Under the pieces are notes generated by a model. It did no database searches and was not told where the DNA came from. It was given only the letters and a program-made list of their open reading frames with translations. A stretch of DNA of 10,965 nucleotides, from positions 1-10,965 of the forward strand of contig CAUZJA010000085.1 of assembly GCA_963579925.1 (NCBI GenBank), read 5' to 3'. Shown one piece after another: positions 1-6,501 of the stretch (position 1 is its first letter; the number at the start of each line of letters is the position of its first letter). Source of the stretch: UBA1151 sp963579925 (GTDB taxonomy: Bacteria > Chloroflexota > Dehalococcoidia > Lucifugimonadales > Lucifugimonadaceae). The position numbers were made by a program, and so were the translations under genes.

Positions 1-739
1 CGTTGTCCACGAACAGAAGCACGTCCTGCTTCGCGACATCTCGGAAATACTCTGCCATCGTCAAGCCAGTCAACGCGATGCGAGCTCGGGTTCCCGGAGG
101 CTCGTTCATCTGACCGAACACAAGCACGGTGGACTTCATCACCCCGTAGTCCTGCATCTCATGCCAGAGGTCATTGCCCTCACGGGAGCGCTCTCCCACA
201 CCAGCGAACACGGACACACCGCTGTGCTCCTGCGCGATGGAGCGAATCAGCTCGGTAATGATGACTGTCTTGCCGGTGCCTGCACCGCCAAACGCGCCAA
301 TCTTTCCGCCCTTCTGGAACGGAGTCAGCAGGTCAAATACTTTTACGCCAGTCTCAAGCTGCTCGGTCGTACCAGTCTGCTCGTCAAATGGTGGTGGCTG
401 TCGGTGAATTGGCCAGATATCCTCTGCAGGCACGTCACCGAGACCGTCAAGCGCGGTGCCAGTCACATCAAACAATCGACCAAGTGTTCCCGGTCCTACT
501 GGAACCGAAATCGGGGCACCAGTATTAGTGACTTCCACGCCTCTTTGGAGTCCATCAGTTGTACCCATAGACAGGCACCGAACCCAGTTGTTGCCAACGT
601 GCTGCTCAACCTCAAGTACCAGTCGCTCGCCTTCAAGCTCCAGTTCCAGAGCGTAATAAATATCTGGCAGACCATCAGCTGGGAACTCAACGTCCACAAC
701 CGTTCCGATGACCTGTACGACTTTGCCCGTTCCTGCCAT
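1..739 (-). CDS. atpD: ATP synthase F1 subunit beta, 5' part (cut by window edge)
   Basis: This is the catalytic beta subunit of F1, which makes ATP from ADP and phosphate at the alpha/beta interfaces on the cytoplasmic side. Only the first 246 codons are visible, about half the usual ~470 residues; the frame is open to the window edge. The N-terminal beta-barrel (about 1-80) is followed by the nucleotide-binding domain. The Walker A loop GGAGTGKT lies at 151-158, the catalytic glutamate is E183 in VGERSREGND, and the conserved GQMNEPPGTRAR block is at about 209-220. The translation ends in LLFVDN, inside Walker B. The ATG at 737-739 has an AGGAG ribosome binding site at 749-753, nine bases upstream. 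It lies 28 bases after atpG in the same operon. One oddity is threonine where the family usually has valine in the P-loop (GGAGVGKT). Identification is secure. Confidence 0.97.
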   Translation of the reverse strand, partial: MAGTGKVVQVIGTVVDVEFPADGLPDIYYALELELEGERLVLEVEQHVGNNWVRCLSMGTTDGLQRGVEVTNTGAPISVPVGPGTLGRLFDVTGTALDGLGDVPAEDIWPIHRQPPPFDEQTGTTEQLETGVKVFDLLTPFQKGGKIGAFGGAGTGKTVIITELIRSIAQEHSGVSVFAGVGERSREGNDLWHEMQDYGVMKSTVLVFGQMNEPPGTRARIALTGLTMAEYFRDVAKQDVLLFVDN

Positions 740-767
740 TATCTGGCTCTCCTGCCCGGCTTTCGCC

Positions 768-1634
768 CTAACGTTCCACGGCGGCCACACCGCCGACGAT
801 ATCAAGTAGTTCCGCAGTTACCGATTCCTGGCGCGCTTTGTTAAGGGCCAGATTCAGATCATCCGCAAGATCAGATGCGGCATCTGTTGCGGCTTGCATG
901 GCGACCATACGAGCTGAATGCTCGCTGGCGATCGCTTCAAGAATAGCGTGGTAAATCTCCATCTCCACAAAGCGAGGAAGAAGTTCTTCCAGGACTTCCC
1001 GTGGGGATGGCTCATAGATGTAGCCCGCTGCCTGGTTATCATCCAGTTCAGCTGGCTCCACAGGGATAAGTGTCTTGATCACCGGCTTCTGAACTGCTGT
1101 GTTCACGAAATCTGTGTATCCAAGCAGTACCCGGTCGATGTTCTGCTTCTCAAACTCACCAATAACGATGCTCGAGATAGCGCGCGTGTCATCCAGAGTT
1201 GGTCTGTCGCCAAGGCCGTCGAAGGTGGCCAGCAACTCAGTGCCAGATCGAAGGACGAACGCCCTCCCTTTCTTGCCGACTGAAATTACAGTAACTTCGC
1301 CGTCGGATTCCTGGATCGCAGTAGCAGCAGCGCTGTTCATGTTCGCGTTCAAGCCGCCACAAAGGCCTCGATCTGAAGTCAGCAGAACGAGCGCCGTCTT
1401 GGTTACCGGGCGGCTCTCCATCAATGGAACAGCAGCCTCTTCGTTGCCCTGTTCAATTGCTGCCAGGTCCGCCAGAAGACCTTCAATCTTCTCTGCATAG
1501 GGCCTTCCAGCAACCACCATTTCCTGGGCGCGACGCATCTTAGAAGCCGCAATCAACTGCATGGCCTTTGTTATCTTGGCCGTGTTTCGCAGTGAAACGA
1601 TTCTGCGTTTGAGCGCCCTGGTGTTACTCGCCAT
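768..1634 (-). CDS. atpG: ATP synthase F1 subunit gamma
   Basis: Gamma is the central rotor shaft of F1; it turns inside the alpha3beta3 ring and couples c-ring rotation to catalysis. The 288-residue product has the normal family length. Both ends are canonical. The N-terminal helix carries the ITKAMQLIAASKMRRAQ block at about 21-37. The C-terminal helix has SEHSARMVAMQAATDAA followed by ELLDIVGGVAAV, which forms the coiled coil that enters the hexamer. The middle Rossmann-like domain begins with the LTSDRGLCGGLN signature at about 85-96. The gene starts two bases after the atpA stop codon, so translation is probably coupled to atpA, and atpD follows after 28 bases. Nothing is missing or unusual. 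Confidence 0.97.
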   Translation of the reverse strand: MASNTRALKRRIVSLRNTAKITKAMQLIAASKMRRAQEMVVAGRPYAEKIEGLLADLAAIEQGNEEAAVPLMESRPVTKTALVLLTSDRGLCGGLNANMNSAAATAIQESDGEVTVISVGKKGRAFVLRSGTELLATFDGLGDRPTLDDTRAISSIVIGEFEKQNIDRVLLGYTDFVNTAVQKPVIKTLIPVEPAELDDNQAAGYIYEPSPREVLEELLPRFVEMEIYHAILEAIASEHSARMVAMQAATDAASDLADDLNLALNKARQESVTAELLDIVGGVAAVER

Positions 1635-1636
1635 AT

Positions 1637-3148
1637 CTAGAGTTGTGCCGTGCTCTTGTATCCAGCAGCCGCTTCGTCGAAAGCCTTCTCCGCCTCTTCC
1701 GACAGAACTCCGCTCTCAGCGATACCTTTCAGAACGTCGGGTACGTTCGCGGCGGCATACTCATGCCAACCCCGCTCGTACGCAACAATGTCTGCCGGGG
1801 CTACATCGTCAAGCAGTCCGGCGCCAAGAATGTAGAAGATTGAAACCTGCTGTTCCATGGTCAACGGGCTGATCTCAAACTGCTTCATCAGTTCCGTTGC
1901 GCGCTGACCTCTCTCAAGCTGCCTCAGCGTTGAGGGGTCAAGATCATCTGTACCAAACTGCGCAAAGGACGCAAGTTCGCGGTACTGGGCCAGTTCACCT
2001 TTGAGGCGACCAGCGACGCTCCTCATCGCCTTTGTCTGCGCGGCACCCCCAACACGGGAGACGCTGAGGCCTGAGTTCAATGCTGGCCTGATACCAGCGT
2101 TGAACAGTTCCGGCTCCAGATAGATCTGACCATCTGTAATTGAGATGACATTTGTTGGCACGTAGGCCGACACGTCACCCGCCTGCGTCTCAATGATTGG
2201 AAGCGCAGTTGATGAACCGCCCCCGTGCTCGTCGTCTAGACGAGCAGAGCGTTCCAGCAGACGTGAGTGAAGATAGAAGACATCACCCGGGTATGCCTCA
2301 CGACCTGGTGGGCGCCTTAGAAGCAGGGACATCTGCCTATAAGCCCACGCGTGCTTGGTGAGGTCATCGTAAACAATCAGTGCTTCCTTACCGGCGTACA
2401 TGACCTTTTCTGCCATGGCCGCGCCAGCGTAGGGGGCGAGATACTGCAGAGGTGCCGGGTCTGAAGCGCTGGCTGCCACCACGATGGTGTGATCCATTGC
2501 CCCGTGGGCCTCAAGTGTGGCTACCGTCGCCGCAACCTTACCGACCTTCTGGCCGATGGCTACGTAGATGCAGATAACGTCGCCACCCTTCTGGTTGATG
2601 ATGGCGTCGATGCACATGGAGGTCTTGCCTGTGTTGCGGTCACCAATGATCAGCTGTCGCTGTCCTCGGCCCACCGGAATCATGGCGTCGACCACTTTCA
2701 GGCCAAACTGCATCGGGGTGCTGACGGACTTCCTGACAACAACGTTGGGTGCAACCTGTTCAACAGGGCTGGACTCATCCGCGTTGATGGGGCCTTTGCC
2801 ATCAAGCGGTCGGCCGAGCGAGTCGACCACGCGGCCGATAAGCGCGTCACCAACCGGAACTTCAACAATTCGTCCGGTGCTGCGAACTTCATCGCCCTCT
2901 TTAATGTGAGAGAACTCACCAAGAATCACCGCACCAACGCTGTCCTCTTCAAGGTTCAGCGCCATTCCAAGGGTGTCCCCCGGGAACTGCAAGAGTTCCA
3001 TTGATCTCACATCAGAAAGGCCGTGAATCGTTGCAACACCATCCGCCGCTTCCACGACGGTTCCAACGTCAACCATAGTGAGTTCGCCGCCGAACTCCTC
3101 TATCTGCCTTTTGATGACTGAGGCTATGTCCTGCCCTCTAATTGCCAT
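1637..3148 (-). CDS. atpA: ATP synthase F1 subunit alpha
   Basis: Alpha is the non-catalytic nucleotide-binding subunit of the F1 hexamer and supplies an arginine finger to the beta catalytic site. The 503-residue product is full length. The barrel domain (about 1-95) is followed by Walker A GDRNTGKT at 169-176, the YDDLTKHAWAYRQMSLLLRR block, the PGREAYPGDVFYLHSRLLER block, and SVSRVGGAAQTKAM with the arginine-finger position. A helical C-terminal domain ends the protein. The ATG at 3146-3148 has a purine-rich GGAGGGAG ribosome binding site at 3153-3160, four bases upstream. It follows atpH after 64 bases and runs almost directly into atpG. The P-loop has asparagine where most relatives have glutamine (GDRQTGKT), a mild change at a position that is not strictly conserved. 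Confidence 0.98.
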   Translation of the reverse strand: MAIRGQDIASVIKRQIEEFGGELTMVDVGTVVEAADGVATIHGLSDVRSMELLQFPGDTLGMALNLEEDSVGAVILGEFSHIKEGDEVRSTGRIVEVPVGDALIGRVVDSLGRPLDGKGPINADESSPVEQVAPNVVVRKSVSTPMQFGLKVVDAMIPVGRGQRQLIIGDRNTGKTSMCIDAIINQKGGDVICIYVAIGQKVGKVAATVATLEAHGAMDHTIVVAASASDPAPLQYLAPYAGAAMAEKVMYAGKEALIVYDDLTKHAWAYRQMSLLLRRPPGREAYPGDVFYLHSRLLERSARLDDEHGGGSSTALPIIETQAGDVSAYVPTNVISITDGQIYLEPELFNAGIRPALNSGLSVSRVGGAAQTKAMRSVAGRLKGELAQYRELASFAQFGTDDLDPSTLRQLERGQRATELMKQFEISPLTMEQQVSIFYILGAGLLDDVAPADIVAYERGWHEYAAANVPDVLKGIAESGVLSEEAEKAFDEAAAGYKSTAQL

Positions 3149-3212
3149 CCGGCTCCCTCCGCGACAAGTATGCCGCGCTTAATCGTTTCTCAAATACCCT
3201 GATGGGTTTGAT

Positions 3213-3767
3213 TTAGTCCTGTTTCAACTGCGCTGGCGGTCTTGCCAGTGCATTCTGCATATTCCTCAGCTTTGTGGTGACACTGCCGTCAATCAGGTGG
3301 TCACCCACCCGGGCAATAATCCCGCCCACAATCTGCGGATCAACATCCTCAGATGTATCAACTTTCGCGCCCACCAACTCACCAAGTAGTTCCCCCACAC
3401 GGCCGTGCTGCTCAGCAGTGAGCGGCACGGCTGTGGTGACGGATGCTCGTGCAACGCCGTTGTGGGCGTCTACAAGCGCCCTGAACTGGTCTCTCACGCT
3501 CACCGCGAACTTGACCGATCGATGATCGACCAGCACGCCCACGAGGTTACGAGCCAGATCCCTCACTCCTGCAAGAACCGTATCGATTCCCTGGAGCTTC
3601 TCCCTTTCAGGAACTTGCGGTGCTTCCAGAAAGGCGAAGAAGTCGTTGTTGCCAAGCGCATCTGCAATTTGATCAAGGTCTGAAGACCACTGATCAAGAG
3701 AGTCGTTCTCCAGAGCAATCTGGAAAACCGCTTGCGCATACCGGCGCGCCGTAGGTCGTCCTGCCAT
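3213..3767 (-). CDS. atpH: ATP synthase F1 subunit delta
   Basis: Delta sits on top of F1 and clamps the peripheral stalk (b subunits) to alpha, acting as part of the stator. The 184-residue product matches the usual ~180. The N-terminal helical bundle begins ARRYAQAVFQIALEND (about 8-23), the standard 'RYA.Al...A' opening. The C-terminal signature is DPQIVGGIIARVGDHLIDGS, the most conserved stretch of OSCP/delta proteins. The ATG at 3765-3767 has a GAGGGAG ribosome binding site at 3777-3783, nine bases upstream. The gene lies between atpF (56-base gap) and atpA, its normal place. A short imperfect hairpin (3190-3209) follows its stop codon; there is no U-run, so it looks like an intercistronic element and not a terminator. 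Confidence 0.95.
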   Translation of the reverse strand: MAGRPTARRYAQAVFQIALENDSLDQWSSDLDQIADALGNNDFFAFLEAPQVPEREKLQGIDTVLAGVRDLARNLVGVLVDHRSVKFAVSVRDQFRALVDAHNGVARASVTTAVPLTAEQHGRVGELLGELVGAKVDTSEDVDPQIVGGIIARVGDHLIDGSVTTKLRNMQNALARPPAQLKQD

Positions 3768-3823
3768 TTAGGTGGACTCCCTCATCGTGCTGGAATGCAG
3801 CTTCATGTTGCCGTTTGAACTCA

Positions 3824-4324
3824 CTAGTTCTTGCGACTCTCAAGACCCTCTTCGAGGGTGCTTTCAATCAACTGCCGATGCGTGGATTCATCCAACGACT
3901 TGCCAACAATCTGCTCGGCCGCGCTTATTGCGAGCGACGCGAACTCTTGCCGAACCTGTTCGACTGCCGCATCACGCTCTTGCTCAATTTCGGCCCTCGC
4001 CCGCACGATAAAGGTTTCAGCCTCTCCGCGTGCGCGTTCTTCCTGCTCTTCCCGGTACTTGCCTGCGGCTTCCCGAGCTTCTGCAATAAAAACCTGACCC
4101 TGAGCGCGTGCCTCAGCAATCTCTTTTTCTACCTGCTCTGCTGCCGATGCCGCCTGCTCCGAGGCTCTCTCTGCCGCTTCAAGGCTCTCACGAATCTTTT
4201 CAGTTCTCTCAGCGAGAATTTTCTGAATTGGTCCGTAGAGAAGCTTTGAAAGTACGGCAAAGAGAATCAGGAAGCTGACAAGTTGCGTCAGCAATCCAGG
4301 AATATTAATTCCGAGTTCACCCAT
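3824..4324 (-). CDS. atpF: ATP synthase Fo subunit b (peripheral stalk)
   Basis: Subunit b forms the peripheral stalk that holds F1 still against the turning c-ring. The 166-residue product has the expected build: a short N terminus, one membrane helix at about 8-30 (PGLLTQLVSFLILFAVLSKL), then a long charged coiled coil rich in Glu, Ala, Arg and Lys to the C terminus. The positions after the helix (YGPIQKILAERTEKI) match the family. Only one b-type gene is visible, so the stalk is probably a homodimer, not a b/b' heterodimer. The ATG at 4322-4324 has only weak purine runs upstream (AAGGG, AAGAG). A 10-bp palindrome (4345-4354, CCACTAGTGG) lies in the 69-base gap after atpE. Confidence 0.95.
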   Translation of the reverse strand: MGELGINIPGLLTQLVSFLILFAVLSKLLYGPIQKILAERTEKIRESLEAAERASEQAASAAEQVEKEIAEARAQGQVFIAEAREAAGKYREEQEERARGEAETFIVRARAEIEQERDAAVEQVRQEFASLAISAAEQIVGKSLDESTHRQLIESTLEEGLESRKN

Positions 4325-4344
4325 CTCTTACTACCCTTTACACA

Positions 4345-4354
4345 CCACTAGTGG
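4345..4354. repeat. 10-bp palindrome in the atpE-atpF gap
   Basis: CCACTAGTGG is a perfect palindrome in the 69-base gap between the atpE stop and the atpF start. On the minus-strand transcript it could fold only into a small stem, and no U-run follows, so it is not a terminator. It might mark an RNA processing site that lets atpE mRNA accumulate separately; that is speculation. A 10-bp palindrome also arises by chance at appreciable frequency. Confidence 0.3.
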
Positions 4355-4393
4355 GTGCCCTCTCCGAATCTTGAGCCCGTAATTAGGCCCACT

Positions 4394-4720
4394 TTATGCA
4401 ACGAAGAGAATGATGATCGCGATAACCAGCGCGTAGATCCCGATGGCTTCGGCGAATGCCAGGCCGAGGACCATGTTCTGCTGGATGGGTGCGCGTGCTT
4501 CCGGGTTGCGGCCAAGAGCTTCCATCGCCTTTGAGGCGAGGAGTCCAATACCGAGGCCCGGGCCAAGTGCGCCAAGTCCCATTGCGATGCCGGCTGCCAA
4601 CGCTTTTACGCCGTCAGCTGAAGCTGTTTTCGCATCTACATCAAACTGGTTCGCGGCCTCTTGGCCGTGGACTACGAGATCAGTCATTGCTCGGACGATC
4701 TCCGGATCGATTACTGCCAC
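4394..4720 (-). CDS. atpE: ATP synthase Fo subunit c with N-terminal extension
   Basis: Subunit c forms the membrane rotor ring; each copy carries one ion-binding carboxylate. The 108-residue product is about 30 residues longer than usual (~75-85). Residues 1-36 are polar and have no hydrophobic helix. Helix 1 (about 38-65) has the Gly/Ala-rich run GIAMGLGALGPGLGIG, the polar loop RNPEA is at 71-75, and helix 2 (about 79-107) carries the essential glutamate E91 in LAFAEAIGIYALVIA. The Na+-site pattern (Gln in helix 1, Ser/Thr after the Glu) is absent, so H+ coupling is inferred. The start is GTG (4718-4720), chosen because AGGAGG lies six bases upstream. The next ATG, codon 12, has no well-placed site. 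The extension therefore appears genuinely translated. Confidence 0.95.
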   Translation of the reverse strand: MAVIDPEIVRAMTDLVVHGQEAANQFDVDAKTASADGVKALAAGIAMGLGALGPGLGIGLLASKAMEALGRNPEARAPIQQNMVLGLAFAEAIGIYALVIAIIILFVA

Positions 4721-4726
4721 CTAATT

Positions 4727-4732
4727 CCTCCT
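4727..4732 (-). promoter_or_regulatory. Strong ribosome binding site of atpE
   Basis: AGGAGG on the minus strand, six bases before a GTG codon, is the strongest ribosome binding site in the operon. It fixes the atpE start at GTG 4718-4720, not at the internal ATG at codon 12. Strong initiation fits the need for about ten c subunits per enzyme. Confidence 0.85.
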
Positions 4733-4733
4733 G

Positions 4734-4768
4734 TGCGATTACTCGCAAGTGAAGGGAACATTTCCCCT
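4734..4768 (-). promoter_or_regulatory. Two tandem RNA hairpins in the atpE leader
   Basis: The minus-strand transcript can form two stems just ahead of the atpE ribosome binding site. The first (4752-4768) is a 7-bp stem with one G-U pair and a 3-base loop. The second (4734-4747) is a perfect 5-bp stem UGCGA/UCGCA closed by GUAA, a GNRA-type tetraloop, and it ends one base before AGGAGG. No U-run follows either, so neither is a terminator. By analogy with E. coli, where the atpB-atpE spacer enhances translation of subunit c, this leader may raise or protect atpE translation. That function is inferred. Confidence 0.45.
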
Positions 4769-4810
4769 CGTGTGCCTAAATTATTCCTGCGCGCATCCAT
4801 CACATACCCG

Positions 4811-4828
4811 TGGCCAACGCGCTGGCCA
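4811..4828. repeat. Paired TGGCCA inverted repeat after atpB
   Basis: Two copies of TGGCCA are separated by six bases (ACGCGC on the plus strand). Because each copy is itself palindromic, they are both direct and inverted repeats. They lie 12 bases past the atpB stop, within the 120-base atpB-atpE spacer. As RNA this gives a 6-bp stem with a six-base loop and no U-run. A processing or stability element between atpB and atpE messages is possible. Confidence 0.3.
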
Positions 4829-4840
4829 ACTGTAGCCCGC

Positions 4841-5989
4841 CTAGTGTTCCTCATCTCCATGAGCTGAGGTAGCAACCACGGCGAAGACTAATGTCAGCAT
4901 GGCGAAAATAAAGCCCTGGATAGCGCCAACAAACAACTCCAGGCCCATGAACGGGATGATCCCAACCAGCGGGAATAGGAAGGCCATAGCCACCAGCAAT
5001 ATCTCGCCAGCGAACATGTTTCCAAATAGACGGAAGGTAAAGCTGATCACTTTGGATATCTCACTGATGATTTCCAGCATGCCAACCGCAAAGAATATTG
5101 GGCCTTGCTTCAGGTTGATGAACTTGCCACCGTAGCCCTTGAAGCCCAACGATTTGAAGCCCCACATCTGAACAAAGAACATTGCGATCAGTGCGATGGC
5201 TAGAGTGGTGTTGATATCGGTGTTCGGACCACGCAGGAACGGGATCAGAATTCCAGTCTCTTTGCCAAGGACTTCCGGCTCGTCTTCCGGTGCCCTAACG
5301 ACCACACCGGCTGCAAGCTGCTCCTCAGCGTGATGAGCGTCAAAGTTAAGTGGGTCAATATCTACAATGCCTGAAATAGGAACCTTGGTGTCTTCACCTC
5401 GGCCAAACGGAAGAAGCTTGATACCGCCGCTGGTATCGAAGACAGTCATTTTCTTGTTCTTTGTCTCTACCAGAGCATCCAGCAGGGCGTCTTCATGGCT
5501 CTTGCCCGGCTCTTCCTGATCGTGAAGCTCATGCGTAACGAACTCTTCGGTCGACTCAAACTTACCGATGGTGCCAACGCCGGGGAGTATTCCCAGCCAG
5601 TTGGATAGAACGATCACCATGAAGATTGTCATGATCAGAGGCAGGAATTTGCGTGCAGGCTCTCCGCCAACGCTCTCTACCAGTCCAATGAAGCCCTCAA
5701 CCATCATCTCCATGAAGTTCTGGAAACCGGTGGGGATCATCTCCATCTTCCGGGTGCCGCGCCAGGCCATAAAAATAAGAATCCCGGAAGCGACCCACAG
5801 GAGGATTGAGGAGTTGACCAGCGGATAGCTGCCAATCGACGCGATCTTCTCACCGGGAACGGAGATTTCGGGGATGGGGCTTCCAAGAAAACCAAGGCCA
5901 AAGGCTGCGCCTAATGCGCCGCCAAGAATTGAAATAATGCCTATGATTCCGACTGATAGCAGAACGGCTAGAAGTAGTGGCTTATTCAA
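4841..5989 (-). CDS. atpB: ATP synthase Fo subunit a with large loop insertion
   Basis: Subunit a is the membrane stator that provides the two ion half-channels against the c-ring. Conserved parts are clear: YPLVNSSILLWVASGILIFM (about 55-74, helix 1), LSNWLGILPGVG (128-139), DINTTLAIALIAMF (258-271), the essential arginine R320 in FTFRLFGNMFAGE, and the final helix with GAIQGFIFAMLTLVFAVVA (355-373). At 382 residues it is well above the usual ~240-290. Two parts explain this: an extra hydrophobic N-terminal stretch (about 4-36), and roughly 90-100 polar, acid-rich residues at about 142-250 between helices 3 and 4. The start is TTG, overlapping the upstream stop (TTGA), so translation is probably coupled. 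No good ribosome binding site precedes it, so the exact start is less sure than the gene. Confidence 0.95.
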   Translation of the reverse strand: MNKPLLLAVLLSVGIIGIISILGGALGAAFGLGFLGSPIPEISVPGEKIASIGSYPLVNSSILLWVASGILIFMAWRGTRKMEMIPTGFQNFMEMMVEGFIGLVESVGGEPARKFLPLIMTIFMVIVLSNWLGILPGVGTIGKFESTEEFVTHELHDQEEPGKSHEDALLDALVETKNKKMTVFDTSGGIKLLPFGRGEDTKVPISGIVDIDPLNFDAHHAEEQLAAGVVVRAPEDEPEVLGKETGILIPFLRGPNTDINTTLAIALIAMFFVQMWGFKSLGFKGYGGKFINLKQGPIFFAVGMLEIISEISKVISFTFRLFGNMFAGEILLVAMAFLFPLVGIIPFMGLELFVGAIQGFIFAMLTLVFAVVATSAHGDEEH

Positions 5990-6294
5990 CTTCTATCGTT
6001 TTCGTCTCCCTGCCCAATCGCCGCGTCCAGACCGTCGGCGTCTTCTTCGTTCATCTCACCCGCGCCAAATGCGCGAAGTAATTTTGCAAGCCCAAGCCCC
6101 GCAACCGCAACCCCTAGCACCAAACCGACCAGCACAAACACCGGTGGAGTATCCAACTGTCTATCCAGCCAGACACCGGCAATCGCACCCCCGGCAATAC
6201 TTACGGCTACAAACCAGCCGAAGCCTGCAAGGCGACCGAGGAGCAAGATTGTTGAGGGCCCGTCTGAGCCTGATCCCTCATGCTTTTCAGGCAT
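5986..6294 (-). CDS. AtpZ/AtpI-family protein of the ATP synthase operon
   Basis: This small membrane protein has two hydrophobic helices, about residues 20-43 and 51-74 counted from the ATG, joined by GVWLDRQLDTPPVF. That resembles the AtpZ/AtpI (ATPase_gene1) family at the head of many atp operons. Relatives help assemble the c-ring, and in Bacillus an AtpZ/AtpI pair has been linked to Mg2+/Ca2+ uptake. Which role applies here is not visible. The C-terminal tail is acidic. I chose the ATG at 6292-6294, giving 102 residues and a polar N terminus. A TTG at 6336 would add 14 residues; neither has a strong ribosome binding site. The stop overlaps the atpB start by two bases. Symbol left blank because AtpZ and AtpI cannot be separated by eye. 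Confidence 0.8.
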   Translation of the reverse strand: MPEKHEGSGSDGPSTILLLGRLAGFGWFVAVSIAGGAIAGVWLDRQLDTPPVFVLVGLVLGVAVAGLGLAKLLRAFGAGEMNEEDADGLDAAIGQGDENDRS

Positions 6295-6382
6295 TTGGCT
6301 CTCTGACTCGGCTCCGTGCCGTAACCATTTTAGCAACGTCCCAAATCGGTCTCAAAACGCGCAAACTCACTCACAAAATACG

Positions 6383-6402
6383 ATTGTGAACTTTACCACA
6401 AT
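6383..6402. promoter_or_regulatory. CRP/FNR-like palindrome upstream of the atp operon
   Basis: ATTGTG and CACAAT form a perfect 6-bp inverted repeat with eight bases between. The core at 6385-6400 reads TGTGA-N6-CCACA, one base off the CRP consensus TGTGA-N6-TCACA. It lies in an AT-rich stretch about 90-100 bases before the ATG of the first atp-operon gene, a plausible place for an activator or repressor site. No convincing -35/-10 pair stands out nearby; TATTTT (minus strand, 6375-6380) is a candidate -10. Whether this organism has a CRP/FNR-family regulator using such a site is unknown. Confidence 0.35.
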
Positions 6403-6440
6403 TGAATTTGAGCAAACACAGGCCCGGTTGTGATTAACCA

Positions 6441-6474
6441 CTTCGAATCCGGCGTGGATCAGCACGATTCGAAG
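6441..6474. repeat. Perfect 9-bp inverted repeat between nuclease gene and atp operon
   Basis: CTTCGAATC (6441-6449) and GATTCGAAG (6466-6474) are perfect inverted copies with a 16-base spacer. Each arm contains the palindrome TTCGAA. It starts 28 bases after the stop of the DUF151 gene. As minus-strand RNA it would make a 9-bp stem, but TGGTTAATCA follows and not a U-run, so an intrinsic terminator is weakly supported. It could instead be a two-site protein operator for the atp operon. The 165-base spacer containing it has no gene. Confidence 0.4.
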
Positions 6475-6501
6475 GCGAGCCGGAAGTACGAAACGGCGCT
6501 A

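Noticed and set aside
161..844. 227-codon plus-strand open frame
   Set aside because: It lies antisense to the secure atpD and atpG genes and gives a protein without recognisable features.
2489..3004. 171-codon plus-strand open frame
   Set aside because: It is the antisense of the conserved middle of atpA; no leader signals and no family resemblance.
3190..3209. Hairpin after atpH as a terminator inside the operon
   Set aside because: The stem is bulged, no U-run follows, and termination here would cut off atpA, atpG and atpD.
6294..6336. Longer start (TTG at 6336) for the AtpZ/AtpI-like protein
   Set aside because: No good ribosome binding site precedes it and the added 14 residues are not conserved-looking; the ATG at 6294 was preferred, with moderate certainty.
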